From: JADJOY01 sp964450125
Lineage (GTDB): Bacteria; JADJOY01
Assembly: GCA_964450125.1 (NCBI GenBank)
Contig: CAYVDO010000001.1
Span: 1-64,000, forward strand
DNA length: 64,000 nucleotides
Direction: 5' to 3'
Below are positions 17,283-26,082 of this stretch, in pieces. The notes beneath the pieces were generated by a model, which was given only the letters and a program-made list of their open reading frames with translations, had not been told where the DNA came from and made no database searches. Positions within the stretch are counted from its first letter, which is position 1, and each line of letters begins with the position of its first letter. The translations under genes were made by a program, and so were the position numbers.

Positions 17283-18710
17283 TCACTCCCGCCGCAACCG
17301 TTCCTTTCGGTCGTAGAGCGCGTCGATCGCCCAGACGTAATTCATGGGTTCGCCGTACCACTCGGGGATGATCGAGTGGGCGTCGATCCGGATTCCCGCG
17401 CTCACCTCGGCGCGCTCGAAGGCTTCGAGGGTGTCGGCGTATTCGTCACCAGCGAGCGGGACAGGCCCCCAGGCGGCGCCATCGTCGCGCACGAACTCCA
17501 GCCCCTCGTTCCCGAGCCGCAGCAGCCAGCCGCCTTCGTGGACCATGGTGTGGTGCACGCGGCAGAGCAAGACGAGGTTCCTGAGCTTGGTCTCGCCCCC
17601 GTCGGCCCAATGCTCGATGTGATGGGCGTCCACGAAGCGGCGATTCGCACAGCCGGGGAAGCGGCATCCGCGGTCACGCGACCTGAGCGTGCGCCGAATC
17701 GCCGGCGGAATCTGGCGCGTTTTCCTTCCGACGCTCAGGATCTCGCCGGCCTCGTCCTCGTGGACGCAGATCCGACTGCAATCACACGCGATTCGCCGCG
17801 CCGATTCCGGCGCCAGCGCGGTTCCGCTTTCGAGCTCGGGAGCCGGTCCGTCGCCGTTGGCTGGCAGCACGCCCTCCGCCACGTGAACCACAACCTCGTA
17901 GCGATCACCGCCACTCATGGCCGCAGGCCCGTGCGCCAACATCGTCTCAGCCAGCACCAAAAGCGCGTCTGCATTTCCCGCGGGAAATGCGTGGCCTGCA
18001 GGGCTCTGATCCCGCTGGGCCGCGACCGGGTCAGCGTCTGATGCGGACGGCGCATCGCCCTCCACGCTTGCAGCGGGACTTCCCGCGGGAAATTCTCCAG
18101 GAGATTCCATTCCGCGCTCTGCCTCCCGCATCGCATCGCGCGCCGCTTCGAGTGCCTTGAGGAACACCGCCGCCGCGTCCGCGGGCAGTCGCCCTTCGAA
18201 TCGCAGCGATCCGTCCGCGAGCTTCCAGTACTTGAGCTCGCGATCCCGGAACTGCTCACCGGCCTGCTGATCGAGCCGCTTCCGCTCGCAGCGCCGATAG
18301 AGGCGCACCAGCCGCTCCACGTGCGTCGCCGTGCCCGACTTCGCGATGTTGAGGAAGTAGTCCTCGTTCTCAGGTTCCGCGGCGCGGGTCATCGCCCGCA
18401 CCTTCGAGTAGCTCACCTCGCCGCGCGCGAATGCCGCCGAGATCAGCGGCAGCTTCTCGAGCGCCCGCGCCACTCGAACCTTCTCTGACGCCGCCACCAA
18501 ATCGATCCCACAGCGCACGTTGAGCCAGTGGGCCGTCGACACGATGCCATAACCCGACCACGGCCGGCGCCGGTCCAGCTCGGCGAGCAATACCAGAAAG
18601 CGATAGGTGGCGGCGCTGATCTGCGCTGCGATTCGCGTAACCTGATCCGCCACCTCGTCGTCGGAAAACCGCGCAAGCTCAGTCGTGGACACCCCTGCGT
18701 TGGTTGTCAT
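17283..18710 (-). CDS. DUF222 (13E12-repeat) protein with C-terminal HNH nuclease domain
   Basis: A 475-residue protein. The N-terminal half is the helical DUF222 region, including the WLNVRCGIDLVAASEKVRVA block near 65-85. The C-terminal end is an HNH endonuclease: CRFPGC zinc knuckle, then DAHHIEHW, GGETKLRNLVLLC and HH. Between them lies a variable Ala/Pro-rich linker that contains two repeated FPAG segments encoded by palindromic DNA. The ATG at 18710 has AGGAG at proper distance; an upstream GTG is less likely. Such proteins are frequent in high-GC genomes, often multicopy and sometimes tied to mobile DNA. Its job is unknown. Confidence 0.82.
   Translation of the reverse strand: MTTNAGVSTTELARFSDDEVADQVTRIAAQISAATYRFLVLLAELDRRRPWSGYGIVSTAHWLNVRCGIDLVAASEKVRVARALEKLPLISAAFARGEVSYSKVRAMTRAAEPENEDYFLNIAKSGTATHVERLVRLYRRCERKRLDQQAGEQFRDRELKYWKLADGSLRFEGRLPADAAAVFLKALEAARDAMREAERGMESPGEFPAGSPAASVEGDAPSASDADPVAAQRDQSPAGHAFPAGNADALLVLAETMLAHGPAAMSGGDRYEVVVHVAEGVLPANGDGPAPELESGTALAPESARRIACDCSRICVHEDEAGEILSVGRKTRQIPPAIRRTLRSRDRGCRFPGCANRRFVDAHHIEHWADGGETKLRNLVLLCRVHHTMVHEGGWLLRLGNEGLEFVRDDGAAWGPVPLAGDEYADTLEAFERAEVSAGIRIDAHSIIPEWYGEPMNYVWAIDALYDRKERLRRE
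17971..18091. repeat. paired TTCCCGCGGGAA palindromes inside the HNH gene
   Basis: A perfect 20-bp palindrome (GCATTTCCCGCGGGAAATGC, 17971-17990) and a 12-bp copy of its core (TTCCCGCGGGAA, 18080-18091), about 100 bases apart in the linker-coding region of the DUF222/HNH gene. Both encode FPAG. They may simply reflect a duplicated coding motif. Confidence 0.55.
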
Positions 18711-18889
18711 GGCGGGCGGCTCCTCGTAACGACTCTCGGATGTGACCATGCGTTCACTATCTCATGTAAAGGGCGTGGGCGTCAAGCATTTCTTGCCCAT
18801 TTCGGCTTGGATTTCGATGCGACGAGCGCGTTCCCCAGCGCTGCCGACGTGGGTAGAATGCGGAGAGTTCGTTGCTCGACGGAGACTCG

Positions 18890-19432
18890 ATGGCCGCCAA
18901 GAAACCCCAGTCAGCCAGGTCGAAAGCACGCCCCGTCGCAGGAACCCAGGCGGGCAAATCCCCGAAGCCTACGCCCAAGAAGCCCATCGCGCAGTACGAG
19001 CACGCCGACAAGCAGCGTCTCAACAACCCGCCCGTGGGCCTGGTGAAGCCCGACACCGATCCCGAGGAGACCAGGAAGACCTGGGCCTACGACCCACATC
19101 TCGATCCTCAGCTCGTGTGGGCCGGGAAGGCGGAGCACACCTCGTTCGAGGTACCGACGGTCTCGCTCCACGTCCACGAACGCATCGATCCCAAGACCAT
19201 CCTCGCGGCCGTCCGCAAGCAGAACGGCCACAGCGAGCCCGAGCAGCTCTCGCTCTTCGCCCGCGAGAAGCCGCCGCTTCGCGAGGCGCTCGACTTCTAC
19301 AAGCACGCCCACGGCTGGTCGAACCGGCTCATCGCCGGCGACTCGCTGCTCGTCATGAACTCGCTCCTCGAGAAGGAGGGCATGGCGGGCAAGGTGCAGA
19401 TGGTCTACATCGACCCGCCCTACGGCACGAAC
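18890..19432 (+). pseudogene. N-terminal fragment of a type III DNA methyltransferase (mod)
   Basis: About 180 residues matching the start of site-specific adenine methyltransferases of the type III Mod type. A basic Lys/Pro/Ala-rich leader is followed by WAYDPHLDPQLVWAGK and by RLIAGDSLLVMNSLL, and the frame reaches the catalytic motif DPPYG at 19412-19426. Homology stops a few codons later (about 19430), where the sequence runs in another frame into a restriction subunit. GGAG lies six bases before the ATG, so the 5' end is intact. Without its SAM-binding and target-recognition parts the product cannot methylate. Confidence 0.72.
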
Positions 19433-20676
19433 CGCTCCCGAGCCTGGTCGCGAACGCCTACCACTTGCTCGGCAACGATTGGCGGGCCACGCGTCAAGAG
19501 TGGGAGAGAGCCGGGGCACCAACGCCGCCGGTGATGATCACGGTGGCCAACCGAACCGAGACCGCCGCGCGGATTCGCTTCGCGTTCGAGCGCGGACTCC
19601 GCCGCACGAGCTACGACCTCAACGAAGAGGGACTCTTTGAGCCCGAGTTCGTGAACGTGTTCGGCGTGCCGTTCACGTTCCTGCCTCATGAGGCCGACGA
19701 TGGGACGCCGCCACCACCGCCCAAGCCGAAGACTCGCGTGGAGGTGCTTTCGGAGCGCGCCGCGTTCGAGATCGAGTGGCCCAACGTGCTTCGGATCGAC
19801 CACACCTACGAGCCGCGGCTTACGCTCGATCTCGAGTCGGTCAAGCCGCTCACGATCGACGCGGCGCAAGCGCGGCTGCTCGCGGAGGTTGCACCGACCG
19901 TGGACGGGAAGCCGGATCTCTCTCAGATCAAAGAAGTGGATCTGAAGGAGATCGGTCGACGCAATCGCTTCCAAACTCTCGCGTTTCGCGTCGCGGCGGA
20001 GGTGTTTGATCAGATCCAGCCGGGCTGGCCTGGCCGCCGCGAGGTGCTGCTCGGGCAGCTCGTAGGCCTCGTCGAGGGCTTCCTTCAATCGCGGCGGGTC
20101 GAGTTCTGGCCGCCGTGGATCGGGCTGGATCCGGTCTTCCGTCGGATTCTGTTCGCGCTCAACATGAGCACCATCGTGCAGCACCTCTTCGAGCACATCC
20201 GTCACGAGAACGCTGCCAGCAGGAAGCTGATCCTCGACGGCGAGCGCCCGATCCGCCGGACCGGTGACATGGCGGCGTGGTACACGGCGAGGCCTTGCGA
20301 ACCGACGCGGAAGTCACACGTGAGCTTCTGCGTGTTCGACAGCGCCTGGGAGGCGACTGAGGCATTCGCACTCGACCACGACTCGAACGTGGACGCGTGG
20401 GTGAAGAACGACCACCTCGGCTTCGATATCCACTACCTCTTCCAAGGCGCCGTGCGTCGGTATCGCCCGGACTTCTTGATTCGGCTCGCCAACGGCGTGC
20501 GCCTCATTCTCGAGGTGAAGGGCCAAGACACGAACGAGGACCGCGCCAAGCGTGAGTTCTTGGCGGAGTGGGTAGATGCCGTGAACGCGCACGGGGGCTT
20601 CGGCCGCTGGGCGTGGGACGTTTCCTTCTCCCCGCGCGACGTCACGGCGATTCTCGCGAAGCACGCGCTGACGTAA
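19433..20676 (+). pseudogene. C-terminal fragment of a DEAD/DEAH-type restriction subunit
   Basis: About 410 residues of the C-terminal half of a BPTD_3080-like restriction endonuclease. It opens with SLVANAYHLLGNDW, then MITVANRTETAARI, which in intact relatives precedes a long helicase stretch. Here that joins within a few residues to RGLRRTSYDL (helicase motif VI region), so roughly 100 or more residues appear missing in frame. The remainder is well preserved: FGVPFTFLPHE, the nuclease-like block PDFLIRLANG plus LILEVKGQD, and the C-terminal FGRWAWDVSF. It lacks Walker A/B and a start codon and is in a different frame from mod. Decayed by deletion, or collapsed in assembly. Confidence 0.72.
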
Positions 20677-20703
20677 TTGCGCGCCAGTCGCCGCTGCGCC
20701 GCC

Positions 20704-21636
20704 TCACCCCAGCGGCTGGCTCTCGTCGAGGGAGTTGCATCCGGCGATCTCGCCCTTGTCGAGCCCACGTTTGAACCAGTGAACCCGTTGTGCCGATGTG
20801 CCGTGGGTGAACGACTCGGGGGTCACGTAGCCGCGCGCGCGCATCTGCATGCGGTCGTCGCCGATGGCGCTGGCAGCGCCTAGGCCTTCCTCGACGTCAC
20901 CGGCTTCGAGGATGCCGCGGGCGCGTTGCGCATGGTGGGCCCACACACCGGCGAGGCAATCCGCCTGAAGCTCGAGGCGCACCGACAGCCGGCCGGCGTC
21001 TTCGGCGCTGGCGTCGCGCTGCGCGGCCGCGACGCGCTGAGAGAAGCCCAGCAGGTTCTGGACGTGGTGCCCCACCTCGTGGGCGATGACGTAGGCCTGT
21101 GCGAAGTCGCCGGGCGCGTGGAAGCGGCTGCGCAGGTCGTCGTAGAACGCGAGATCGATGTAGAGCTTCTGGTCGGCGGGGCAGTAGAAAGGCCCGACCG
21201 CGGCGCGCGCGAAACCGCATGCCGAGTCCACCGCTCGCGAGAAGAGCACCAGCACCGGCTCCTCGTACTCCCGCCCGAGCCGTCGAAAAAGATCGTGCCA
21301 CGTGTCCTCGGTGTCGCCGAGCACTACCGATACGAAGTCGCGCATCTCGTCTTCGTTGGCCGGGGCCTGCGTGTCGGGCGAATCGGGATCGGCATCCGGG
21401 GAGCCGTTGGCTCCTGGGGAGGTCGGTGAGGAGGGCGCGCTGGTGATCGTGCCCTGCAGCAGGTCCTCGGGATTGATCACGCCCAGATAGACGAGCACCA
21501 GTAGCAGCACCAGCGCGCCGAGCGAGCCACGCACACCGAATGCCCGGAGTGGTGGTGTGCCGAAGCCGCCCGCGGGTGCGAGCTCGTCACGCCTGTCTTC
21601 GACGTGGGTACTGCGTCGTCCGCCGCGCCACTTCAT
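20704..21636 (-). CDS. YpfJ-family zinc metallopeptidase
   Basis: A 310-residue protein of the neutral zinc metallopeptidase family (YpfJ). It has a short basic N terminus, one membrane helix near residues 35-53, a Pro/Ser/Asp-rich spacer, and the zinc motif HEVGHHVQ near 185-192. Downstream RLELQADCLAGVWAH supplies the Glu ligand typical of the family, and the protein ends with TPESFTHGTSAQR plus W-F-x-R-G. Length is normal. The ATG at 21636 is 26 bases after the upstream cyclodeaminase gene, likely the same transcript. Probably anchored in the inner membrane with its active site outside. Confidence 0.88.
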   Translation of the reverse strand: MKWRGGRRSTHVEDRRDELAPAGGFGTPPLRAFGVRGSLGALVLLLVLVYLGVINPEDLLQGTITSAPSSPTSPGANGSPDADPDSPDTQAPANEDEMRDFVSVVLGDTEDTWHDLFRRLGREYEEPVLVLFSRAVDSACGFARAAVGPFYCPADQKLYIDLAFYDDLRSRFHAPGDFAQAYVIAHEVGHHVQNLLGFSQRVAAAQRDASAEDAGRLSVRLELQADCLAGVWAHHAQRARGILEAGDVEEGLGAASAIGDDRMQMRARGYVTPESFTHGTSAQRVHWFKRGLDKGEIAGCNSLDESQPLG

Positions 21637-21662
21637 CGTGTCCGTCGTCTCGAGCTGCGATC

Positions 21663-22655
21663 TCAGCGCTCGAAGGGGATCGTGGTGCCGACCTTCTCGC
21701 GCACTGCGCGATCGTAGACCGCGCGCGCCGTGGCCACGTCTTGAAGCGCGAGCCCCGTCGAATCGAAGACCGTGATGTCGCGATCGGAGAGGCGTCCCGG
21801 AACCTTGCCCGCCAGCACCTGCCCCAGTGTGCCGGCGATCTGTTCGCTCCGGAACACGCCGCTCGCGAGCGGCACGTTGATCTCGCCGCTGTGGCTCGCC
21901 TGCTCGAGGTCGTCGACGAACACGCGCGCGGCGCCGAGGATCGCCGACTCGAGCTCCTGCTTGCCGGGCGCGTCGGCGCCGATGGCGCTGATGTGAGATC
22001 CCTCCGACACCCACGCGCGCTCGACGACCGGCGCGTGCGAGGGAGTGGTGGTGACGATCACGTGCGCGCCGCGCACCGCTTGCTCGACGCTGGTGGCGGT
22101 CTCGAACGTCACGCCGCGCCCCGCGAACTCGTTCACCAGCGCCGCGATCGAGGCGGTGTGAGGGTCGTAGACGCGCACCGTGCGGATCGGGCGCACGCGT
22201 AGCAGCGCGTCCAGCTGGGTGTGGCTCTGGGCGCCAGCGCCCACGAGCGCTGCGATGCTCGCGTCCGCGCGCGCCAGGTGCTTCGCCGCGATGCCTCCTG
22301 CTGCACCCGTACGCATGAGGGTGATGAAGGTGGCGTCCATGATCGCGAGCGGCTCGGCGGTCTCGGGATCGCTCAGGATGAACACCGCGATCACCGCCGG
22401 CAGCCCCTTCGACGGATTCGCCGTGTACGACGAGACCCACTTCATCCCTGCAGACTTGAGCCCAGGGATGTAGGCGGGCATGGCGCGGAAATCGCCGTGA
22501 TACTCGGGCAGGTCGAGGTAGATCTTGGAAGGCATGCGCGCCTCGCCGCGGCCGTGGGCGAGGAACGCCGCGTCGACGGCCGCGAGCGCCATCTCCATGT
22601 CGAGGAGCTGCCGTACCTCGGAGCGCGTGAGCAGCAACGTGTCGCGGATCGCCAT
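21663..22655 (-). CDS. ornithine cyclodeaminase/mu-crystallin family protein
   Basis: A 330-residue NAD(P)-dependent enzyme of the ornithine cyclodeaminase/mu-crystallin/alanine dehydrogenase family. The substrate half has KWVSSYTANPSKGLPAV near 71-87 and RTGAAGGIAAKHLA near 114-127; the Rossmann part begins LVGAGAQ near 136-142. The conserved lysine is the K of KWV and the catalytic Asp region is IGADAPGKQEL. GGAGG precedes the ATG. Members make proline from ornithine, reduce ketimines or interconvert alanine and pyruvate; sequence alone does not decide among these. Confidence 0.87.
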   Translation of the reverse strand: MAIRDTLLLTRSEVRQLLDMEMALAAVDAAFLAHGRGEARMPSKIYLDLPEYHGDFRAMPAYIPGLKSAGMKWVSSYTANPSKGLPAVIAVFILSDPETAEPLAIMDATFITLMRTGAAGGIAAKHLARADASIAALVGAGAQSHTQLDALLRVRPIRTVRVYDPHTASIAALVNEFAGRGVTFETATSVEQAVRGAHVIVTTTPSHAPVVERAWVSEGSHISAIGADAPGKQELESAILGAARVFVDDLEQASHSGEINVPLASGVFRSEQIAGTLGQVLAGKVPGRLSDRDITVFDSTGLALQDVATARAVYDRAVREKVGTTIPFER

Positions 22656-22692
22656 GGGCGTGTCTCCTCCGAATGAAGGCCGAGCGATTGGA

Positions 22693-23679
22693 TCACACCA
22701 TTCTGCGCGAACGGAACCAATCGATGGCCTTCTCTACGGCGGTGCGCAGCGGTGTCACGTCGAGCCCCAAGTCGCGCCGCGCCTTGGTGTTGTCGAAGTA
22801 GACGTGCTGATTTGCGTATTCGAAGGCTTTGAGCGTACCGAGTGGCTTGCGCCCGGTGAGCTTGGAGACGCGCTCCGACGTGGACACCATCGCGCGGATC
22901 GCCGCCGTGGGGATCTTCACGTCCGGTATCCAGATCCCCGCCACCTCGGCCACCAGCTTCGCGAACTCGCGGTACGTGACGTTGTGGCCAGCGAGGATGT
23001 AGCGCTCGCCGATGTGCCCTTTGGCGCTCGCGAGCAGGTGGCCGCGCGCCACGTCCTCGACGTCCACCGCGTTGAATCCGCCTTCCATGTATCCCGGTAC
23101 CACGCGCTTCACGGTGTTGAGGATGATCTCTCCGGTGGGCGTGGGAGCGATGTCGCCGGAGCCGAACGGAAACGCCGGATTCACGATCACCGCGGGCAAG
23201 CCGCGGCGGACGAAGTCCAGGACTTCCAGCTCCGAGATGTACTTGCTCAGGATGTAGTCGTTGGCGCGGTCCCAGAGATTGAAGAGCGTGGTCTCGTCGG
23301 CGGGCTCGCGACCGGGCCGCTTGCCGACGGCGGCGATCGAGCTGGTGTGAACGACCTTCTCGAGGCTCTTCGAAGCGAGCGCCGCGCCGAGCAACGTGCG
23401 CGTGCCCTCCACGTTCACCTCGTACATCAGCGCGGGGCGCTTGAGCCAGAGCTGATAGATCGCAGCGAGGTGATAGAGCTCGCGGCAGCCCTCGAGCGCT
23501 TTCTTCACGACGTCGCCGTCGCGCAGATCTCCCTCGACGCGCTCGACGTCCAGGACGTCGATGTTGGCGGTCTTGGCGCCGGGCTCCACCAGCGCGCGCA
23601 CGTCGTGGCCCTCGTCGAGCAAGAGCCGCACCACGTGCGAGCCGATGAATCCCGTACCGCCGGTCACCAAGACCTTCAT
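22693..23679 (-). CDS. NAD-dependent epimerase, HpnA-like
   Basis: A 328-residue extended SDR (sugar nucleotide epimerase type). Motifs: TGGTGFIGSH at 6-15, HLAAIYQLW near 73-81, the catalytic Ser in HTSSIAAVG and Y-x-x-x-K as YILSKY (near 145-150). Overall pattern resembles the hopanoid-associated epimerase HpnA, but no other hopanoid genes are present here, so the name is tentative. GGAGG lies nine bases upstream of the ATG at 23679, within the end of the frameshift-corrected nadD. It is likely expressed with the NAD genes. Confidence 0.8.
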   Translation of the reverse strand: MKVLVTGGTGFIGSHVVRLLLDEGHDVRALVEPGAKTANIDVLDVERVEGDLRDGDVVKKALEGCRELYHLAAIYQLWLKRPALMYEVNVEGTRTLLGAALASKSLEKVVHTSSIAAVGKRPGREPADETTLFNLWDRANDYILSKYISELEVLDFVRRGLPAVIVNPAFPFGSGDIAPTPTGEIILNTVKRVVPGYMEGGFNAVDVEDVARGHLLASAKGHIGERYILAGHNVTYREFAKLVAEVAGIWIPDVKIPTAAIRAMVSTSERVSKLTGRKPLGTLKAFEYANQHVYFDNTKARRDLGLDVTPLRTAVEKAIDWFRSRRMV

Positions 23680-23681
23680 CG

Positions 23682-24247
23682 TCACGTACCTCCGTTCGGC
23701 ACTTCGTCGCGGAAGAGGCCGCGCGCGGCAATGTAGCTCGCCACTCCCGCCGTCACGAGACCGTCGAGCGGCTGCTTCGCGCGCAGCCGTGCGCGGATGT
23801 CGACGCTTCGCGATTGTCCGCATCGAAGCCGCGCCGCGGGATCCACAGCGGCGGCGCGAGGCGCTCGACCTCGTGGAAGTCCTTCCAGTGGGTGCGTTCC
23901 TCGTAGAGGTCGGCACCCAGCACCACGCGAAACGTGTGCTCGGGAAAGAGCCGATGCAGGTACCGCAGGGTGTCGATGGTGCGACCCGTGCCCCCGGGAA
24001 CGTCCTGCTCGTGCGTCACTACGTGGGCACGGTGCTGGGAATCGTCGAGATCGGCGAGCATGCGCTCGCACATCGCCACGCGATCGACGAAGGGGGCGAG
24101 CGCTTTGCCGAACGGGTGTGCGAAAGCAGGCATGAGCCAGAGCTCGCCCGGATGAACGCGAAGTACGTGGCGGCACACCCCGAGATGGCCGAGGTGGGGC
24201 GGGTTGAAGCTGCCGCCGAAGAGCGCGACGGGCAGCGGCGATGCCAT
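23682..24247 (-). pseudogene. nadD: nicotinate-nucleotide adenylyltransferase, frameshifted near its 3' end
   Basis: NadD converts NaMN and ATP to deamido-NAD. The frame from 24247 has the nucleotidyltransferase signature LFGGSFNPPHLGH at 9-21 and LGADLY near 110-115. Around 23806-23815 it runs off into an unrelated serine-rich tail and stops at 23753. The expected C-terminal block (SVDIRARL, then LDGLVTAGVASYI) continues in the neighbouring frame and ends at 23682, three bases before the epimerase ATG. So one base has been lost or gained near 23810. The corrected protein would be about 187 residues, normal for NadD. Either a sequencing/assembly indel or a recent mutation. Confidence 0.8.
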
Positions 24248-25546
24248 TCAGCCCTCGATCTCGAAGCGGACGGGGAAAGGCGCGGGAACGGCGAGGCGGC
24301 GAACCTCGGCTGGGATGGCGCGTAGGCTCGCGGCGGCGCGCGCGCGTGCTTCGGCCAGCGGCTCGATGGGACGTACGCGCTGGCCGCGCTCGATCACGGG
24401 TTCGAGCAGCGCGCGCTCGCCGGGCCTGCCAGGCGTGTCGCGGAACACCACGCGGTCGCCCTGCGCCCCGCCGGAGGGGTCGAAGCTCCGCAAAACTTGC
24501 TTGGCGCCGGCGACGTTCACTTTGCCGGGGCTCCGTTTCGCTGGTCGACGCACGCCGTCGGGTCCGTCGATCTCCACGAGTTTCATGACTGCGCCCAGCG
24601 CGGGTGCGTCGGCGGGAGTCGCGAGCTGCTTGCCCACGCCGAAGCGGTCGATGGGCGAGTCCGCGCACACCAGCTCGTCGATACGGTACTCGTCGAGCTC
24701 TCCGCTGGCGGTGACGATCGTCGCGGTGAGGCCGTGTGCGTCGAGCGCCGCGCGCACGCGCTGGCTGAGCGCGAGCAGATCACCGGAATCGATGCGTACG
24801 CCGCGAACGGGACGCCCCAGAGCGATCAGCGTCATCAGCGCGGCGTCGACGTCGTAGGTGTCGAGCGGCACCAGATCGGTCTCGGGAAAGAGCTCGAGCA
24901 GCCGAGCGAATGCGTCGCTCTCACGTTCGTGCGCGAGGACCCATGCATGCGACACGGCTCCCACCAACGGGATGCCGTGGCGATCCGCCGCTTCCACGTT
25001 CGAGGTCGCCGCCGAACCGGCGAGGTGCGCGGCGCGCGCGATCACCTCCGCGGTCGCGTGGCCTGCGGCGCGTCGGCTCGCGAACTCGACGACGTCGCGC
25101 CCGCGCGCAGCCGTCACGAGCCGCGCCGTCTTGGTCGCCGCCGTCGTGGCGAGCTGGATCGTCGTCAGCGCCAGCGTCTCGAAGAGCGCGATCTCGATCA
25201 GCGACGCGGTGATCTGTAGTAGCGGCTCGCCGGCGAAGATCGGCGTGCCTTCGGCGGGTGCGCGAATGGAGCCGGTGAAGCGATAGCCCGCGAGCCAGGC
25301 GAAGAACGCGTCGGGTACGGCGCTGAGTGCCGGCAGCGCGCGCAGTCGTGCGAGGTGTTCGGAGGAGAACGCGAACGCCGCGATCGCGTCGGCGGCGTCG
25401 TCCATGCCGGCGGCGATCAAGTAGCTGCGATTCCGCGGCAGCGTGCGGACGAAGACCTCCGCGGTGGCGATCTCGTCGCGTCCCGCGGCGTGGTGCGCCG
25501 CGGCCATCACCAGCCCCTGCAGATCGAGATCGAGCGGGCTGGGCAT
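24248..25546 (-). CDS. pncB: nicotinate phosphoribosyltransferase
   Basis: A 432-residue enzyme that makes nicotinate mononucleotide from nicotinate and PRPP, the entry step of NAD salvage. Features are EFASRRA near 154-160 and TSNVEAA near 181-187, then the phosphate-binding RGVRIDSGDLLALS near 250-263 and VTASGELDEYRI near 285-296 of the type II phosphoribosyltransferase barrel. The stop codon is directly followed by the nadD ATG, so the two consecutive steps of the pathway are encoded side by side. Its own start lies seven bases after the VOC gene. Confidence 0.92.
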   Translation of the reverse strand: MPSPLDLDLQGLVMAAAHHAAGRDEIATAEVFVRTLPRNRSYLIAAGMDDAADAIAAFAFSSEHLARLRALPALSAVPDAFFAWLAGYRFTGSIRAPAEGTPIFAGEPLLQITASLIEIALFETLALTTIQLATTAATKTARLVTAARGRDVVEFASRRAAGHATAEVIARAAHLAGSAATSNVEAADRHGIPLVGAVSHAWVLAHERESDAFARLLELFPETDLVPLDTYDVDAALMTLIALGRPVRGVRIDSGDLLALSQRVRAALDAHGLTATIVTASGELDEYRIDELVCADSPIDRFGVGKQLATPADAPALGAVMKLVEIDGPDGVRRPAKRSPGKVNVAGAKQVLRSFDPSGGAQGDRVVFRDTPGRPGERALLEPVIERGQRVRPIEPLAEARARAAASLRAIPAEVRRLAVPAPFPVRFEIEG

Positions 25547-25553
25547 ACCGGAC

Positions 25554-25982
25554 TCAGTCCGCCGTCGGCTCTGCGAAGAAGCCCTTGCCGGGGACGTGGT
25601 TCACCTCCAGCCGAATCCCGTCGGGGTCCTCGAAGAGCACGGAGTAGTAGCCCGGCATCCAAGCGCCTTCCTCGGGTGGATGGATGATGGTGGCGCCGAT
25701 GGACTTCAGGTGCTCGTGGAGTGCGTCCACGTCGGCGCGTTCGCGGGCGCGGAAGCAGAGGTGATGGAGCCCCACGCGAAACTGCGCGAAGCGCTCGCGG
25801 GCGTGCGTGTCGTCGCAGCGCACCACGCCGACCGCCGTGCGGCCGCCCACGTAGTAGAGGTAGCCGTCGCCGTCGATCATGGGCCTGAGCCCGAGGAACA
25901 CGAGGAGACTCGTGTAGAAGGGGCGTGCTTTCTCGAAGTCGCTCACGGTGAGAAAGACGTGAGCGATGCCGTTGATCTCCAT
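25554..25982 (-). CDS. VOC (glyoxalase/bleomycin-resistance fold) protein
   Basis: A 142-residue single vicinal-oxygen-chelate domain pair. It starts GIAHVFLTVSDFEKARPFY, has LHHLCFRARER near 73-83 and ends VLFEDPDGIRLEVNHVPG, giving the His and Glu metal ligands usual in this fold. GGAGG precedes the ATG; the longer upstream frame is shadow. The substrate is unknown. Its close spacing to pncB is probably shared transcription rather than a shared pathway. Confidence 0.85.
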   Translation of the reverse strand: MEINGIAHVFLTVSDFEKARPFYTSLLVFLGLRPMIDGDGYLYYVGGRTAVGVVRCDDTHARERFAQFRVGLHHLCFRARERADVDALHEHLKSIGATIIHPPEEGAWMPGYYSVLFEDPDGIRLEVNHVPGKGFFAEPTAD

Positions 25983-26082
25983 CGCACCTCCACGCGCGCC
26001 GGCCGTCACCCGAGCTCGGCCGAGAGCGTCGCCAGTCTCGCCGACCCCTTTGCTGGCGAGCAATGCGCGGCGCGTGCGCTCG

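Noticed and set aside
23753..24247. nadD as a complete 164-residue gene in its own frame
   Set aside because: Its last 18 or so residues do not fit the family, and the missing conserved C terminus is found in the adjacent frame.
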